From Leptospira mtsangambouensis (GTDB lineage: Bacteria > Spirochaetota > Leptospiria > Leptospirales > Leptospiraceae), in NCBI RefSeq assembly GCF_004770475.1, contig NZ_RQHK01000015.1, forward strand, positions 186,001 through 250,000: DNA of 64,000 nucleotides, written 5' to 3'. Both the position numbers and the translations under genes were made by a program. How positions within the stretch are numbered: the first letter of the stretch is position 1; each line of letters opens with the position of its first letter. Below the pieces are notes generated by a model. The model did no database searches. It worked only from the letters and a program-made list of their open reading frames with translations, and was not told the DNA's origin. This document shows positions 55,089-64,000 of the stretch, piece after piece.

Positions 55089-56951
55089 TTAAAGAATCAA
55101 ATCCGCTCTTTCAAAACCGCGAAGGGAATTTCCCACAAGGATCTCGTCTGCTTCTAACAAGTCAGATTGGAAAAGAACCGTTTCTTTGACCCAGCCTTTT
55201 CGGATGACTGCTTCCCGAAACACACCGGGGAGGCCTCCTGTTTCGAGCGTTGGGGTAAACCAAAACTTACCTTTTTTCAAAAATAGATTTCGAATATTGG
55301 TTTCTAGAATCCGTCCATCCCGATCAAACAAAACACAATCATCAATGGAATTTGTTTGGCATTCTTCTAACATCTTTTGATAAAAAGAACGGTTTGTTGT
55401 TTTGTGGTATAAAAACAAATCGTTGGAATCCACTGGCTGACTCGCAAATCCAAGTCGGATTTTTGGACGAATTTTAGGTTTCGTGAGTGGAAAACTTTCC
55501 AAACGAAATTCTCCCCTTTCATTCAGTAAAAACCGCAGACGAAAAACACTTCCACCTATAGCAGAATGGGTGTGTGCTTTTAAACAGGATTCCGCCTTTT
55601 GTTTAGAAAAGGGATAACCAAAACGATTTGCCGTTTCTTCCATTCGTTCCAAGTGGAGATCTTTTAAAAAATAATGGCCTTTTCTGAATCGTATCGTTTC
55701 CAAAATTTCAACACTGGGAAGGTTGGGGTTTGTGATGAATTTTAATTTTGATAGGCATTCCTTGTATTCAGCCTCGGCATCGGAAAGAACTGTAATTCCA
55801 CTTCCCACCCCATAGTTCCCTGTCCAAAGATGATTATCTTTTGTTAGATTTAAAGTTCTTATGGAAACATTGGAACGAATCCATGGGGCACCATCTAACA
55901 TTTCTGAGACGAATATGGAACCTGTATACAATCCTCTGTTTGTATTTTCTAATTCTCTTAAGAGTTCAAAGGACCTTTTTTTGGGGGCACCAATCACAGA
56001 ACCGGAAGGAAAAAGAGCCTTAAGGACAGGAAACCAAGAAAAGGGATTTTTTAATTTGGCTTCCACTTTGGAAACCATTTGCCAAACCGTTTCCAGACCT
56101 TTTACTAAAAAAAGATCTGTCACTTGGACTGTTCCTTGTTTGGCGATCCTTCCTAAATCATTTCGATACAAATCGGTAATCATTACATTTTCTGCTCTCT
56201 CTTTGGCAGATGATTGTAGGATGGTTTTGTTTTCTTTATCTTGTTTGGATGTAAGACCTCGAAGGTTGGTTCCTTTCATTGGTTCTGTTTGGATCTCGTT
56301 ACCTTTGACTTCAAAAAACAATTCTGGTGATAAAGATAAAGTCCTTGTATCTACAAAAGGATAATAAACAGAGTATTTGGTTTTTTGTTTTGCTTTTAGA
56401 GATTGGTAGTATAAAAACAAATCCCCTTCGATGGAAAGTGAAACGGGAAAACATAAATTTAATTCGTAACTTTCGCCAAGTAAAAGTGCTTCTCTTGTTT
56501 TTTCGAAACGTTCTTTGTATGTTTCTTTATCCCATAAGACAGTAATATTTTTTAATTCCGTATTGCCAAAGTTGAGAGAAGAGGGACTCTGATACTTGAT
56601 TCTTTTTTTTTGTTTGTAAATGGAATACTGGAGGAGGGGAGTCCCTTCTGCAAGAGGAGAATTGTCTAGATCCAATCCCTCAATGAAAAAATATCCTAGT
56701 TCGAAAAAAAGGGCACCACAAGGATAAAATCCTTTTTCTCTATAGTCATCTAACTTGGATAAGTTGGCTTTGATTGTTTCTGCGACTGGTTTTTTTTCTG
56801 TATAGAGGATTTCTATTTCCTCTTCTAAGTCAAAATACCAATCGCAAAGAGTATAACCTGGTTCGGACCTGGAATCTTCAAAAAGAAAACCTCCAATTTT
56901 TCGGTATTCTTTTTCAAAAGACTCCCAAGTAAGTTCTAAAACCTGTATCAA
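55089..56951 (-). CDS. pabB: Aminodeoxychorismate synthase I fused to aminodeoxychorismate lyase
   Basis: A 620-residue two-domain enzyme for p-aminobenzoate, a folate precursor. Residues 80-400 are Pab[24 protein letters not shown] (in part), [21 protein letters not shown] (in part), [15 protein letters not shown] and YTGSIFV. Residues 410-620 are a PabC-type PLP lyase: [19 protein letters not shown], the PLP-lysine region [13 protein letters not shown], and [19 protein letters not shown]. Together they turn chorismate to p-aminobenzoate once an amidotransferase PabA supplies ammonia; none is visible here. The start overlaps the upstream GHKL gene by four bases. Confidence 0.9.
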   Translation of the reverse strand: MIQVLELTWESFEKEYRKIGGFLFEDSRSEPGYTLCDWYFDLEEEIEILYTEKKPVAETIKANLSKLDDYREKGFYPCGALFFELGYFFIEGLDLDNSPLAEGTPLLQYSIYKQKKRIKYQSPSSLNFGNTELKNITVLWDKETYKERFEKTREALLLGESYELNLCFPVSLSIEGDLFLYYQSLKAKQKTKYSVYYPFVDTRTLSLSPELFFEVKGNEIQTEPMKGTNLRGLTSKQDKENKTILQSSAKERAENVMITDLYRNDLGRIAKQGTVQVTDLFLVKGLETVWQMVSKVEAKLKNPFSWFPVLKALFPSGSVIGAPKKRSFELLRELENTNRGLYTGSIFVSEMLDGAPWIRSNVSIRTLNLTKDNHLWTGNYGVGSGITVLSDAEAEYKECLSKLKFITNPNLPSVEILETIRFRKGHYFLKDLHLERMEETANRFGYPFSKQKAESCLKAHTHSAIGGSVFRLRFLLNERGEFRLESFPLTKPKIRPKIRLGFASQPVDSNDLFLYHKTTNRSFYQKMLEECQTNSIDDCVLFDRDGRILETNIRNLFLKKGKFWFTPTLETGGLPGVFREAVIRKGWVKETVLFQSDLLEADEILVGNSLRGFERADLIL

Positions 56952-57784
56952 AACTCCATCTTTTGGAGAGCCTCTAACGGATAGTTGAGGTAAACCGTAG
57001 TTGTTTTTTTGCTAGTTTGGATATCGAAACAATCCAATGGATCAAGTCCTAAGTTATAAAAACCTTCATCAATCATTGCAATTCCAAACCCGGCACTTTC
57101 TTTTTCATCCAAAAAGTCAGGCCTGAAAAATTCTGCGGAGTTGCCTTGTTTGGCAAGTTCCGCATGTCTTTCTCTACTTTTACGAATTCGATTTAGATCC
57201 ATTCCCATAATGGGGGAATCATTCCGGATTCTGATGTAAACAGAAGTAGGTCTGATTTCAATTTTCATTGAAATTTTAAGATCATATTTTTTTACTTTTT
57301 CTCTAACGATTGTTAAGAATTCTTTTTCATCGATGGAGAGATTGTGTTTTTTTGATCTTTTTTTGTCCGATAAAGTTAGAATCTTTTGAACCACTTTTTT
57401 GATTTTATCAGGAACAATGTAACGTTGCATTGCATCCCGAAGTGGTTCTGTTTCTAAAATAATGTCGAGTAACTCTTCTGCTTCTTCTTCTGGAGTTTGT
57501 CCCTGTGCTGTAAGTTTATTCAAAAGTTCATCTTGAAAAATCACAAAACGTGTGTTTGCTTTTACAGCATTTAATAGGGCTTCCATTAGACCGCTAAACA
57601 AATGAAATGAAGTAAGTGGATTTGCACCAACTCGGTTTAAGATTCCTTGAACTACTTCATTGACGATATCTCTTGTTGACTTGGTGAGTCCTTTTAGTTC
57701 AAAATGGAAATAGTCCTTTTGAATCAATTGGTCCAAGTTTTCGATGATTTCGGTGCCTTTATATTTGATTTTCTCGTTTCCCAT
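56948..57784 (-). CDS. Divergent GHKL-type ATPase of unknown role
   Basis: This 278-residue protein looks like a histidine-kinase-type ATPase fold without a dimerisation or phospho-acceptor domain. N-box: [16 protein letters not shown] with Glu69 and Asn72. G1 box: [14 protein letters not shown] with Asn188 and Asp189. G2: [17 protein letters not shown] with Gly232 and Gly234. About 110 residues of charged helix sit between the N and G1 boxes, far more than in RsbW or CheA. I do not know a named family. It overlaps the pabBC gene by four bases, an odd partner. It may be an anti-sigma-like switch or an ATP sensor; this is inference. Confidence 0.7.
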   Translation of the reverse strand: MGNEKIKYKGTEIIENLDQLIQKDYFHFELKGLTKSTRDIVNEVVQGILNRVGANPLTSFHLFSGLMEALLNAVKANTRFVIFQDELLNKLTAQGQTPEEEAEELLDIILETEPLRDAMQRYIVPDKIKKVVQKILTLSDKKRSKKHNLSIDEKEFLTIVREKVKKYDLKISMKIEIRPTSVYIRIRNDSPIMGMDLNRIRKSRERHAELAKQGNSAEFFRPDFLDEKESAGFGIAMIDEGFYNLGLDPLDCFDIQTSKKTTTVYLNYPLEALQKMEF

Positions 57785-57871
57785 TGAGGTTCGCTAAACT
57801 TTTATGTTAAAAAAACGGGAAAACATGGTTTTGTAAACCAGTTTTCAATTCCGTGGCAAAGGATTGTGTCC

Positions 57872-58114
57872 ATGAAAGAATTCCTCTTAAAAACTCCTGA
57901 TTTGGGTGATACAGAAAAGATCGAATTGGTTCGTTGGCTCCGAAAGGTAGGTGATTCCGTGTCAAAAGGGGACGAAATGATCGAACTTGTCACCGACAAA
58001 GCAGCTTTCCCTGTCGAATCTCCATATTCTGGAATCTTAAAAAAAATCATAATGGAAGAAGGATCTGTAGTGAAAAAAGGAGATATCCTCGGAATCATGG
58101 AAATTAACGAATGA
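57872..58114 (+). CDS. Free-standing lipoyl/biotinyl-attachment domain protein
   Basis: An 80-residue protein that is only a lipoyl domain: [22 protein letters not shown], then the hairpin [14 protein letters not shown] with modifiable Lys43, then [15 protein letters not shown]. In E2 acyltransferases this domain is fused to a catalytic core; here the frame ends after it. It is not GcvH, which is longer. I chose ATG 57872; GTG 57866 is too close to AAAGGA. The metallophosphoesterase gene overlaps by four bases. It could be a carrier for an E2-less complex encoded elsewhere. Confidence 0.85.
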   Translation: MKEFLLKTPDLGDTEKIELVRWLRKVGDSVSKGDEMIELVTDKAAFPVESPYSGILKKIIMEEGSVVKKGDILGIMEINE

Positions 58115-58974
58115 AAATCCTACACATTTCCGATTTACATTTCCCGAAGAAACTTCCTTTGTTTTCTCTTCGTGGAAAGGCAATCGTCGGTTATCTCAGC
58201 TATCGGTTGAGACGAAAATCAAAACATCCACTTGTCTTGGTTTCGGCAATGATTGAGGCCATTAGTAAATTAGAATATGATGCACTCATCATTTCAGGCG
58301 ATTTGACAAACGTTTCACATCCAGGTGAATTTCAAAATGCCAAAGAAATTTTACGTCCTCTTCTTACAGACAAAACGTTTTTAATTCCGGGAAACCATGA
58401 TCGTTATCAAAAACGAGCCATTGGACCAAATCCATTATTTGAAAAAACATTTAGTGAATGGATGGGAGACTCTCTCGATCCAAAGTTATACATTCGCTCA
58501 AAAAAAATTGGCGGAAAACTTTTTATCGGTTGGGATTCCAATTATGCCATCCCTCGGATCACTGCGAATGGTTATGTTGCACCGGAAGTGATTGAAAAAA
58601 CGATGCATTTGGTTCAGGAACCCTATGTACTGGTTTGTCACCATCCACTTTGGAATCCCAAAACAGAAATTGAATCCAAAGCTCACCAAATGACAAACCG
58701 GACGGAAGTGGTTGATAAACTAAAAGTTCATCCACCAGAGTTGTATTTGCATGGGCATACGCATACCAATTGGGTCAAACTTCCTGGATCTAGTGCTTCT
58801 TTTCCCATTGTTAATTCGGCATCCAGTACAAGACTTTCCGATAGAAATCACGAATGTGGATTTCATTTGATTGAGATAGAAAAGTCTATTTCATACCGTC
58901 GTTTCATTTATTCAGAAGACAAATTCATTGAGACCAATCCAATTTTTTATGAAGAATCGGAAGGAGTCATTTAA
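58111..58974 (+). CDS. Calcineurin-like metallophosphoesterase
   Basis: A 287-residue metallophosphoesterase with all metal-binding blocks: [40 protein letters not shown] and LHGHTHTNW. Such enzymes hydrolyse phosphodiesters or phosphomonoesters with two metal ions in the active site. No signal peptide is present, so it is probably cytoplasmic. It overlaps the lipoyl-domain gene by four bases and lies 11 bases before mrp. The substrate is unknown; cyclic nucleotide or UDP-sugar-like substrates are possible for this family. Confidence 0.9.
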   Translation: MKILHISDLHFPKKLPLFSLRGKAIVGYLSYRLRRKSKHPLVLVSAMIEAISKLEYDALIISGDLTNVSHPGEFQNAKEILRPLLTDKTFLIPGNHDRYQKRAIGPNPLFEKTFSEWMGDSLDPKLYIRSKKIGGKLFIGWDSNYAIPRITANGYVAPEVIEKTMHLVQEPYVLVCHHPLWNPKTEIESKAHQMTNRTEVVDKLKVHPPELYLHGHTHTNWVKLPGSSASFPIVNSASSTRLSDRNHECGFHLIEIEKSISYRRFIYSEDKFIETNPIFYEESEGVI

Positions 58975-58985
58975 AAGGACAAACC

Positions 58986-60038
58986 ATGGCAAATTCAAAA
59001 GTTGATTTAACATCCATCCAAAGACAACTCATGCAGGTAAAACACCCTGAGTTAAAAAAAGACATCGTAAGTTTGGGAATGGTCGCATCAGTCACACCTA
59101 CCGATGATGGAATCGAAATTTTAATCAAAACTCCAAATGCGGACAGAAGATTACAAATTGGACTGGAAGCACAAACAAGACAGCTCATCTCCAAAATCGA
59201 AGGAGCAGGTAAGGTCAAAATCAAATTCGAAGTAGACCAAAACCTAAAGATGGAAGATGGAAATCGTATCATCGGAGTTAAAAAAGTCATCGCTGTTGGA
59301 TCAGGAAAAGGTGGTGTTGGAAAATCGACTGTCACTGCAAACCTTGCTTCTACCCTTGCACGTAACGGAAAGAAGGTGGGAATTCTTGATGCAGATATCT
59401 ACGGACCTTCCCTTGGTAAAATGTTTGGAATCAATGGTCGTGTTGCTTTAAAATCTGAAGAAGATAAAATTTATCCCATTGAAAAACATGGAATCAAACT
59501 CATTTCGTTTTCATTTCTTGTGACAGAAGACCAACCGGTGGTATGGAGAGGGCCAATGCTCGGGAAAGCCATCGAACAGTTCTTATACGATGTTGTTTGG
59601 GGAGAGTTGGATTATCTTTTTATCGACTTACCTCCTGGAACAGGAGATGTCCAACTTTCTCTTGCCCAACTCATTGATTTGGATGGGGCAGTGATTGTGA
59701 CAACTCCGCAAGAAGTAGCGGTTCTTGATGCAGGACGGGCTGCGGCCATGTTCAAACAAGTAAAAGTACCAATTCTCGGAATTGTGGAAAACATGTCTGG
59801 ATTTGCTTGTCCGAAATGTGGTCATGTAACGGATGTTTTTTCGAAAGGAGGAGGGGAAAAACTCTCCAAACAAGTCGGAGTACCGGAACTTGGCTCAGTT
59901 CCATTGACACTAGACGTCATGAGCTCAGGTGAGTCAGGAAAACCGGCACTCCTCGAGGCAGGGGATTCTCCTTTAAAAGAAGCCTATTTCCGCATCGCAA
60001 AAAATTTGGAAAACCAAATCGCCGAGTGGGAAGATTAA
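58986..60038 (+). CDS. mrp: Mrp/ApbC/NBP35 iron-sulfur cluster carrier ATPase
   Basis: This 350-residue protein carries Fe-S clusters to target enzymes. Residues 5-90 are an MIP18/DUF59 domain ([20 protein letters not shown], in part). The deviant Walker A is [18 protein letters not shown], with [16 protein letters not shown] and [12 protein letters not shown] following. The cluster-binding CxxC is in [14 protein letters not shown] good AAAGGA precedes the ATG. The nearby lone lipoyl domain is notable, as lipoate attachment depends on Fe-S enzymes, but a link is not shown. Confidence 0.95.
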   Translation: MANSKVDLTSIQRQLMQVKHPELKKDIVSLGMVASVTPTDDGIEILIKTPNADRRLQIGLEAQTRQLISKIEGAGKVKIKFEVDQNLKMEDGNRIIGVKKVIAVGSGKGGVGKSTVTANLASTLARNGKKVGILDADIYGPSLGKMFGINGRVALKSEEDKIYPIEKHGIKLISFSFLVTEDQPVVWRGPMLGKAIEQFLYDVVWGELDYLFIDLPPGTGDVQLSLAQLIDLDGAVIVTTPQEVAVLDAGRAAAMFKQVKVPILGIVENMSGFACPKCGHVTDVFSKGGGEKLSKQVGVPELGSVPLTLDVMSSGESGKPALLEAGDSPLKEAYFRIAKNLENQIAEWED

Positions 60039-60085
60039 AAATCACTTGTTTCTTCAGAGCTTTTTCTTAGTCTAAAAGATACACT

Positions 60086-60778
60086 ATGAATTTTGAACGC
60101 GGTTCCAAACCAAACCCTACCGGTAACTTGATCGCATACTGCCATGTATTCGGTGAAAATCCGATTGCACCCGGCGGTAAAATCATAGCATCGAATGTGG
60201 TCGTAAGTTTTTTAAAGATTGGTGACAACTACCCAGTGGTCACCTTTCCTCCTGTGGGTTTACCTTCTAAAGAGGAACTCATGAAAATTCTTTCGGACAA
60301 TATCCATCTTTATGATGTCGTACAACTCCCAGACTTTCAAATGCCTGAAAACAAAGAGTTGGCCAATCAGTACATCCAAGAGAGGATGGAGCAGTTCAAT
60401 TCAATGGTCATGCGTTATGTAGAATTTTGTAAGGCCAAAGAAAAGAAAACGCAAACCACTAGCCTCACAGAACATTTAGACCAAGTCAGTGAACCCTTAG
60501 AAACTTTAGCAAGCCTCTCATTAGAATTTCGAAACACTTCTGGAATTGCTAGGGAAGCTACTAGGCTTAAGATGGAAAGGATCGTTGATTACTTCCATAA
60601 CAACCATCCCACTCTTGATATAGATAACTTTAAAAAAGCATTGTCTGTTCCTGGAAAGATGGGAGATGAACTAGTGGGATTATACATACAAAAGTTTAAC
60701 GCCATTCAAATTGAAAATTATGAAACTGCTTCTGATTTGCGAAAACGCATTTTAGAAATAGAATCTACATCTCCTTAA
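60086..60778 (+). CDS. Hypothetical protein with a C-terminal UVR-like motif
   Basis: I do not recognise this 230-residue cytoplasmic protein. The N-terminal ~75 residues look like a small beta domain ([26 protein letters not shown], in part). The middle is helical, and the last 35 residues fit the UvrB/UvrC-type UVR motif ([25 protein letters not shown], in part). The UVR motif usually mediates protein contacts in UvrB, UvrC and McsA-like proteins. It follows mrp by 47 bases with no visible ribosome site. A role in repair or protein quality control is only a suggestion. Confidence 0.72.
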   Translation: MNFERGSKPNPTGNLIAYCHVFGENPIAPGGKIIASNVVVSFLKIGDNYPVVTFPPVGLPSKEELMKILSDNIHLYDVVQLPDFQMPENKELANQYIQERMEQFNSMVMRYVEFCKAKEKKTQTTSLTEHLDQVSEPLETLASLSLEFRNTSGIAREATRLKMERIVDYFHNNHPTLDIDNFKKALSVPGKMGDELVGLYIQKFNAIQIENYETASDLRKRILEIESTSP

Positions 60779-60798
60779 CTCTTTAGGAAAAAAATTTC

Positions 60799-60826
60799 TT
60801 GACCAATTTTCTCTAAGGCCTATCTT
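60799..60826 (+). promoter_or_regulatory. Promoter-like element before the ArfB-like gene
   Basis: TTGACC (60799-60804) and TATCTT (60821-60826) are 16 bases apart. The -35 is preceded by AAATTTC as in the element at 10518. The nominal ATG (60829) lies only two bases after the -10 box, so either the gene starts later (ATG 60883) or it is read from an upstream promoter. Confidence 0.45.
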
Positions 60827-60828
60827 AA

Positions 60829-61215
60829 ATGCCCTTAACCTTTCCCGTTTCTGTTGAAAAAAATTTATCACTACAGAGACGGATGGAAGTACTAGGACTT
60901 TCTGAAAAAGATCTAAACGAACGGTTCATTCAGTCCGGTGGTAAGGGTGGACAAAACGTAAATAAAGTTGCTACAGCAGTGCATTTGGTTCACATACCTT
61001 CGGGTAAACAAATCAAATGTTCCGTTTATAGAACCCAAGGTCTCAATCGTTATAAAGCGAGAGATTTGTTATGTTTGGAATTAGAAAGAGAATTGGATCC
61101 AACAAAGTCTGAATCCTCTATTCAAAAACTTCGTAAGAAAAAACAAAACAAATATCGTAAGGCTATCAAAAAGAAATTGGAGAAAGAAAAACTGGAATGG
61201 AACGATCCTATGTAA
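60829..61215 (+). CDS. ArfB/YaeJ-like peptidyl-tRNA hydrolase (class I release-factor domain)
   Basis: A 128-residue protein with the GGQ motif of release factors: ERFIQSGGKGGQNVNKVATAV with Gly40-Gly41-Gln42. It lacks the codon-recognition domain and ends in a basic tail (LRKKKQNKYRKAIKKKLEKEK, in part). That matches ArfB-type rescue factors, which free stalled ribosomes by hydrolysing peptidyl-tRNA while the tail enters the mRNA channel. The start may be ATG 60829 or 60883. It overlaps the next gene by 19 bases. Another possibility is a release-factor-like PrfH-type protein, though those are longer. Confidence 0.85.
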   Translation: MPLTFPVSVEKNLSLQRRMEVLGLSEKDLNERFIQSGGKGGQNVNKVATAVHLVHIPSGKQIKCSVYRTQGLNRYKARDLLCLELERELDPTKSESSIQKLRKKKQNKYRKAIKKKLEKEKLEWNDPM

Positions 61216-63122
61216 AACGAATCTTCATTTTCCTATTTCCCTTGTTTTGTTTTGTATCTTGTTTTGATTCATTTCTTCCTTATCAATCTGTAAAATGGTC
61301 CCACGAATGGGAATTTCGATTTCTCACAGAAGAGGAGTTAGTTGGTTTTCGCCCGGCCATAGAGGATCTTTCTCTCGAATACCAACACTATTCTATTCCT
61401 TACATCAGTTTGGAAAAACCAATACCCAAATATCTTTCCGCCAGGATCCGTTTTCGTGATCGTTTTGGGTATGAAGAACCAGCACTGTTATTGCGTGGAC
61501 TAGTTACTTTTTTTGATTCTTATTGTGGAGAGACGAAGTTACAAACCCAATTTTTTCGTATCCCATCCCAAGATCCTTCGTCCTCCCAACCAATGATTGT
61601 TTACAATCGGAGTTTTATTCCTATTTTACCTTTGCCCAAAGAATGTTTGGGGAATTATATTTATATTGTATTTTTTTCAGATGGAATATTACCAATTGGA
61701 TTCTCTGAACCTCCATTGTTTGGTGACCCCACTGACCACTACAAAGCAATTGCCAATCGGACACAGTCATTTGCTTCACTTGGATTTTTCTTTTTGATTT
61801 TGGGCCTTTTTTCTTTTTACCTTTATGAAAGGAGAAAGAAAAAACAATTATTGGCCTTCACTTGGTTTTCGTCCATATCGGGGATTCACTTTTTATCCCA
61901 GTCTGGATTTTTTGGACTTTTTTATTACGATTCGATTCATCCTAGTTTTATCATTTTTATCCTTACTTTGTTTTTAATTCCCATCAGTTGTTTGTATTTT
62001 TTTGAGAAGTTGGTTGGGTCGGGTCGTTGGAACGTCATTCGAATGATGTGGCAGTTTCATGTTTTGTTTTCCATTCTGATTTTAACCTTAGCATTTACGG
62101 ATACGATTTCAATGTCCGTAGGAATTCTAACATTTGTTTGGTTGTGTTTGCCAACCCTGGTCATACAGATCATTGTGGCTTGGGGGCAAGTTGTTTTACG
62201 AAAACCAAAAGCAAGTTTACTTGTGATTGGTGCATCCGCTCTATTTGTCTTAAATGCACACGATATTTTATCTTCTCTAGGAATTTTAGATTCAGTCCCA
62301 AGAGCTTCCCATTGGGGATTTTTTATTTTTGTGGTTTGTCTTACACTTTATGGAGAAAATTTGTTTCGCAATTCGGAAATAAAGTATGGAACTCTACAAA
62401 GAGAAATTGTCACTGCAGCAAGAATCCAAAGTGCCATCCTTCCTCCTTCCGCTCCGCATTGGGACCAAATGGATATATCTGTCCACTACCAACCATCCCA
62501 TGAAGTCGGTGGGGATTTCTATGACTTTCAAGCATTAGGTGGTCGAAAATTTGGAATCCTGATTGCTGATGTGGTGGGGCATGGGTTAGGTGCATCCATC
62601 ATTGCTTCTCTTTCCAAATTTGCTTTTTTTAAGGCATATAAACATTGGTCAAACCCTTCGTTTTTACTATCAGCGATGAACGAGGATTTGGTGAAAAAAT
62701 CTTTTGGTCGATTTACCACTGCGACTTACTTTCATATCGATTTGGAATCTCAAAAATTTATGGTTTCGAGTGCAGGCCATCCCTCTTTTTTTCATTGGAA
62801 ATCCGAATCAAATGAACTTGTGGAAATCAAACCCAAAGGAAAACCCCTTGGAATTATGCCAGGACTTACCTATGGGGAAGAAGAATATCCATTTAAGATT
62901 GGTGATCAGTTTTTATTTTATACAGATGGGTTAACGGAAGAAGAAAATGCGGACCGGTTGGAATACGGAGAAAAACGTCTTGCCAAATCCTTTTTGGAAA
63001 CGATCGCCAAACAATCGATAGATCCTATGAGTAGTTTACTAGAAAACTTTCATTATTTTACAGGACTTTCTGGAGCCCCGCATGATGATATCACAGTCAT
63101 TCATTTGCATGTAAAAGCATAA
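61197..63122 (+). CDS. 7TM sensor SpoIIE-type serine phosphatase
   Basis: A 641-residue membrane phosphatase. The N-terminus has a lipobox-like FCFVSC, then an outside domain of about 160 residues similar to 7TMR-DISM sensors. Seven membrane helices follow (about 185-395). The C-terminal SpoIIE/PP2C domain (about 400-640) has the metal-binding GGDFYDFQ and IADVVGHGLGASII, then FYTDGLTEEENA and PHDDITVIHL. It should remove phosphate from a STAS anti-anti-sigma protein in response to an outside signal. No STAS gene is seen here. It overlaps the ArfB-like gene by 19 bases. Confidence 0.88.
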   Translation: MERSYVKRIFIFLFPLFCFVSCFDSFLPYQSVKWSHEWEFRFLTEEELVGFRPAIEDLSLEYQHYSIPYISLEKPIPKYLSARIRFRDRFGYEEPALLLRGLVTFFDSYCGETKLQTQFFRIPSQDPSSSQPMIVYNRSFIPILPLPKECLGNYIYIVFFSDGILPIGFSEPPLFGDPTDHYKAIANRTQSFASLGFFFLILGLFSFYLYERRKKKQLLAFTWFSSISGIHFLSQSGFFGLFYYDSIHPSFIIFILTLFLIPISCLYFFEKLVGSGRWNVIRMMWQFHVLFSILILTLAFTDTISMSVGILTFVWLCLPTLVIQIIVAWGQVVLRKPKASLLVIGASALFVLNAHDILSSLGILDSVPRASHWGFFIFVVCLTLYGENLFRNSEIKYGTLQREIVTAARIQSAILPPSAPHWDQMDISVHYQPSHEVGGDFYDFQALGGRKFGILIADVVGHGLGASIIASLSKFAFFKAYKHWSNPSFLLSAMNEDLVKKSFGRFTTATYFHIDLESQKFMVSSAGHPSFFHWKSESNELVEIKPKGKPLGIMPGLTYGEEEYPFKIGDQFLFYTDGLTEEENADRLEYGEKRLAKSFLETIAKQSIDPMSSLLENFHYFTGLSGAPHDDITVIHLHVKA

Positions 63123-63150
63123 AAAAAGCCTTGGATTGACTCCAAGGCTT
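63121..63150 (-). terminator. Rho-independent terminator of groL (minus strand)
   Basis: AAGCCTTGGA (63126-63135) and TCCAAGGCTT (63141-63150) form a perfect ten-pair stem with a five-base loop. On the minus strand it is followed by seven T (complement of 63121-63127). It also lies just after the phosphatase gene on the plus strand, where the T-run is poor. Confidence 0.88.
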
Positions 63151-63216
63151 TGGTCTTTCGATCCATCGATTTCGATAAGAGATCGACGGAACCTGGAAAG
63201 AGAATGTGCGAATGAT

Positions 63217-64000
63217 TTACATCATGCCGCCCATTCCTCCCATACCACCCATTCCTCCCATACCGGCCATGCCAGCACCTGCATCTTTCGGTTCTGGTTT
63301 GTCAGTAATGGTAACTTCTGTCGTGAGGATCATTGCTCCAATGGACGCTGCGTTTTGAAGAGCAGAACGAACCACTTTTGCTGGGTCAACAACACCTGCT
63401 TTGATTAGGTCTTCCCAAACCATAGTGAGTGCGTTGAATCCTTCGTTTCCTTTGCGGGCACGAGCTTGTTCTACAATTACAGATCCTTCAAGACCAGCAT
63501 TGGAAGTGATCATACGGATAGGTTCTTCTAATGCACGTAAGATGATGTTAGCACCTGTTTGTTCGTCACCACTGAGTTTAAGAGCTTTTACAGCATCTTG
63601 CGCACGTAGTAGTGTGAGTCCACCACCAGGAACAATACCTTCTTCTACAGCCGCGCGAGTTGCAGAAAGAGCATCTTCTACACGAGCTTTTTTCTCTTTC
63701 ATTTCTACTTCAGTCGCTGCACCAACGTGGATTACCGCAACACCACCAGCAAGTTTTGCAAGGCGTTCTTGGAGTTTTTCACGATCGTAATCAGAAGTTG
63801 TATCTTCGATTTGTTTTTTGATTTGGTTGACTCGACCTTGGATGTCTTTAGAAGCACCAGCACCTTCGATGATGGTTGTGTTTTCTTTATCCACTACCAC
63901 TTTTTTAGCGCGACCGAGCATCTTCACATCAGCGTTTTCAAGTTTCATTCCGAGGTCTTCAGAAATCACTTGTCCGCCAGTAAGGATTGCAATGTCTTCA
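63217..64000 (-). CDS. groL: Chaperonin GroEL, C-terminal half (partial)
   Basis: The 3' part of groL, about 261 codons, runs off the right edge. The segments [45 protein letters not shown] (in part), [15 protein letters not shown] and [14 protein letters not shown] are typical of GroEL's apical-to-equatorial return. The tail is the Gly-Met repeat [15 protein letters not shown] that sits in the chaperonin cavity. groES would be expected upstream, beyond the window. A strong terminator follows the stop. Confidence 0.98.
   Translation of the reverse strand, partial: EDIAILTGGQVISEDLGMKLENADVKMLGRAKKVVVDKENTTIIEGAGASKDIQGRVNQIKKQIEDTTSDYDREKLQERLAKLAGGVAVIHVGAATEVEMKEKKARVEDALSATRAAVEEGIVPGGGLTLLRAQDAVKALKLSGDEQTGANIILRALEEPIRMITSNAGLEGSVIVEQARARKGNEGFNALTMVWEDLIKAGVVDPAKVVRSALQNAASIGAMILTTEVTITDKPEPKDAGAGMAGMGGMGGMGGMGGMM

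Noticed and set aside
61197..61260. Phosphatase gene start as an error because it overlaps the ArfB-like gene
   Set aside because: The ATG gives a basic start and a clean hydrophobic signal, so the overlap is kept.
63231..63272. Tandem repeat at the groL 3' end as a repeat element
   Set aside because: It encodes the ordinary GGM tail of GroEL.

Overview
The window looks like a chromosomal segment of a Leptospira species. The evidence is a P83/100-type spirochaete antigen, AT-rich codon use, spirochaete-style lipoproteins, several large leptospiral-type proteins with no clear family, and core genes in leptospiral style. The free-living (saprophytic) clade is my guess only. I see no insertion sequences, prophage, CRISPR array, rRNA or integrase scar. 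The single tyrosine recombinase sits in a conserved xer-hslV-hslU setting. No gene-free stretch exceeds 300 bases.

Layout. 1-513: end of an ammonium transporter gene and its PII regulator. 512-6916 (minus): a GH94-like phosphorylase overlapping a SbmA/YddA-type ABC protein whose ATPase motifs are all degenerate, then a ferredoxin-cyclase-globin-like fusion. 7025-8541: an alpha/beta hydrolase and its TetR regulator behind two tandem palindromic operators. 8591-12654: thrS, an unknown gene, infC-rpmI-rplT with a hairpin over the infC ribosome site. 12712-14254: coiled-coil gene, zapA, ygfA. 14291-19432: cheW-cheA-cheB-cheY, with CheA carrying a CheC-like C-terminus. 19436-24596: scpA, scpB, pheA, tyrA, a NamZ-like gene and a LemA lipoprotein.

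24739-29066 (minus): a cell-envelope O-acylation set (MBOAT, two SGNH proteins, a membrane protein), followed by tRNA-Val(GAC), a small UvrD-like helicase and a methyltransferase. 31324-39125: envelope/TPR genes, a large membrane sensor-like protein and a small RHH/PIN-like pair. 39087-45953: a LamG-like exported protein, rpiB, an exported protein, serC, P83/100 and a TPR protein. 46066-51594: ilvB-ilvH, a peptidase-like protein without HExxH, trxB, a lipoprotein.

51692-55031: xer, an RsbW-like ATPase gene, hslV, hslU. 55089-57784 (minus): a PabB-PabC fusion and a divergent GHKL ATPase. 57872-63122: a free-standing lipoyl domain, metallophosphoesterase, Mrp/ApbC, a UVR-motif protein, an ArfB-like release factor and a 7TM-SpoIIE phosphatase. 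The right edge holds the 3' part of groL.

The strongest candidates for something new are: the ferredoxin-cyclase-globin-like fusion; the CheA-CheC fusion; the pseudo-ABC/GH94 pair; the lone lipoyl carrier; the divergent GHKL protein; the PIN-like protein lacking its first catalytic Asp; and several promoters whose -10 box abuts the start codon, suggesting leaderless mRNAs. No single locus amounts to a clearly new multi-gene system.
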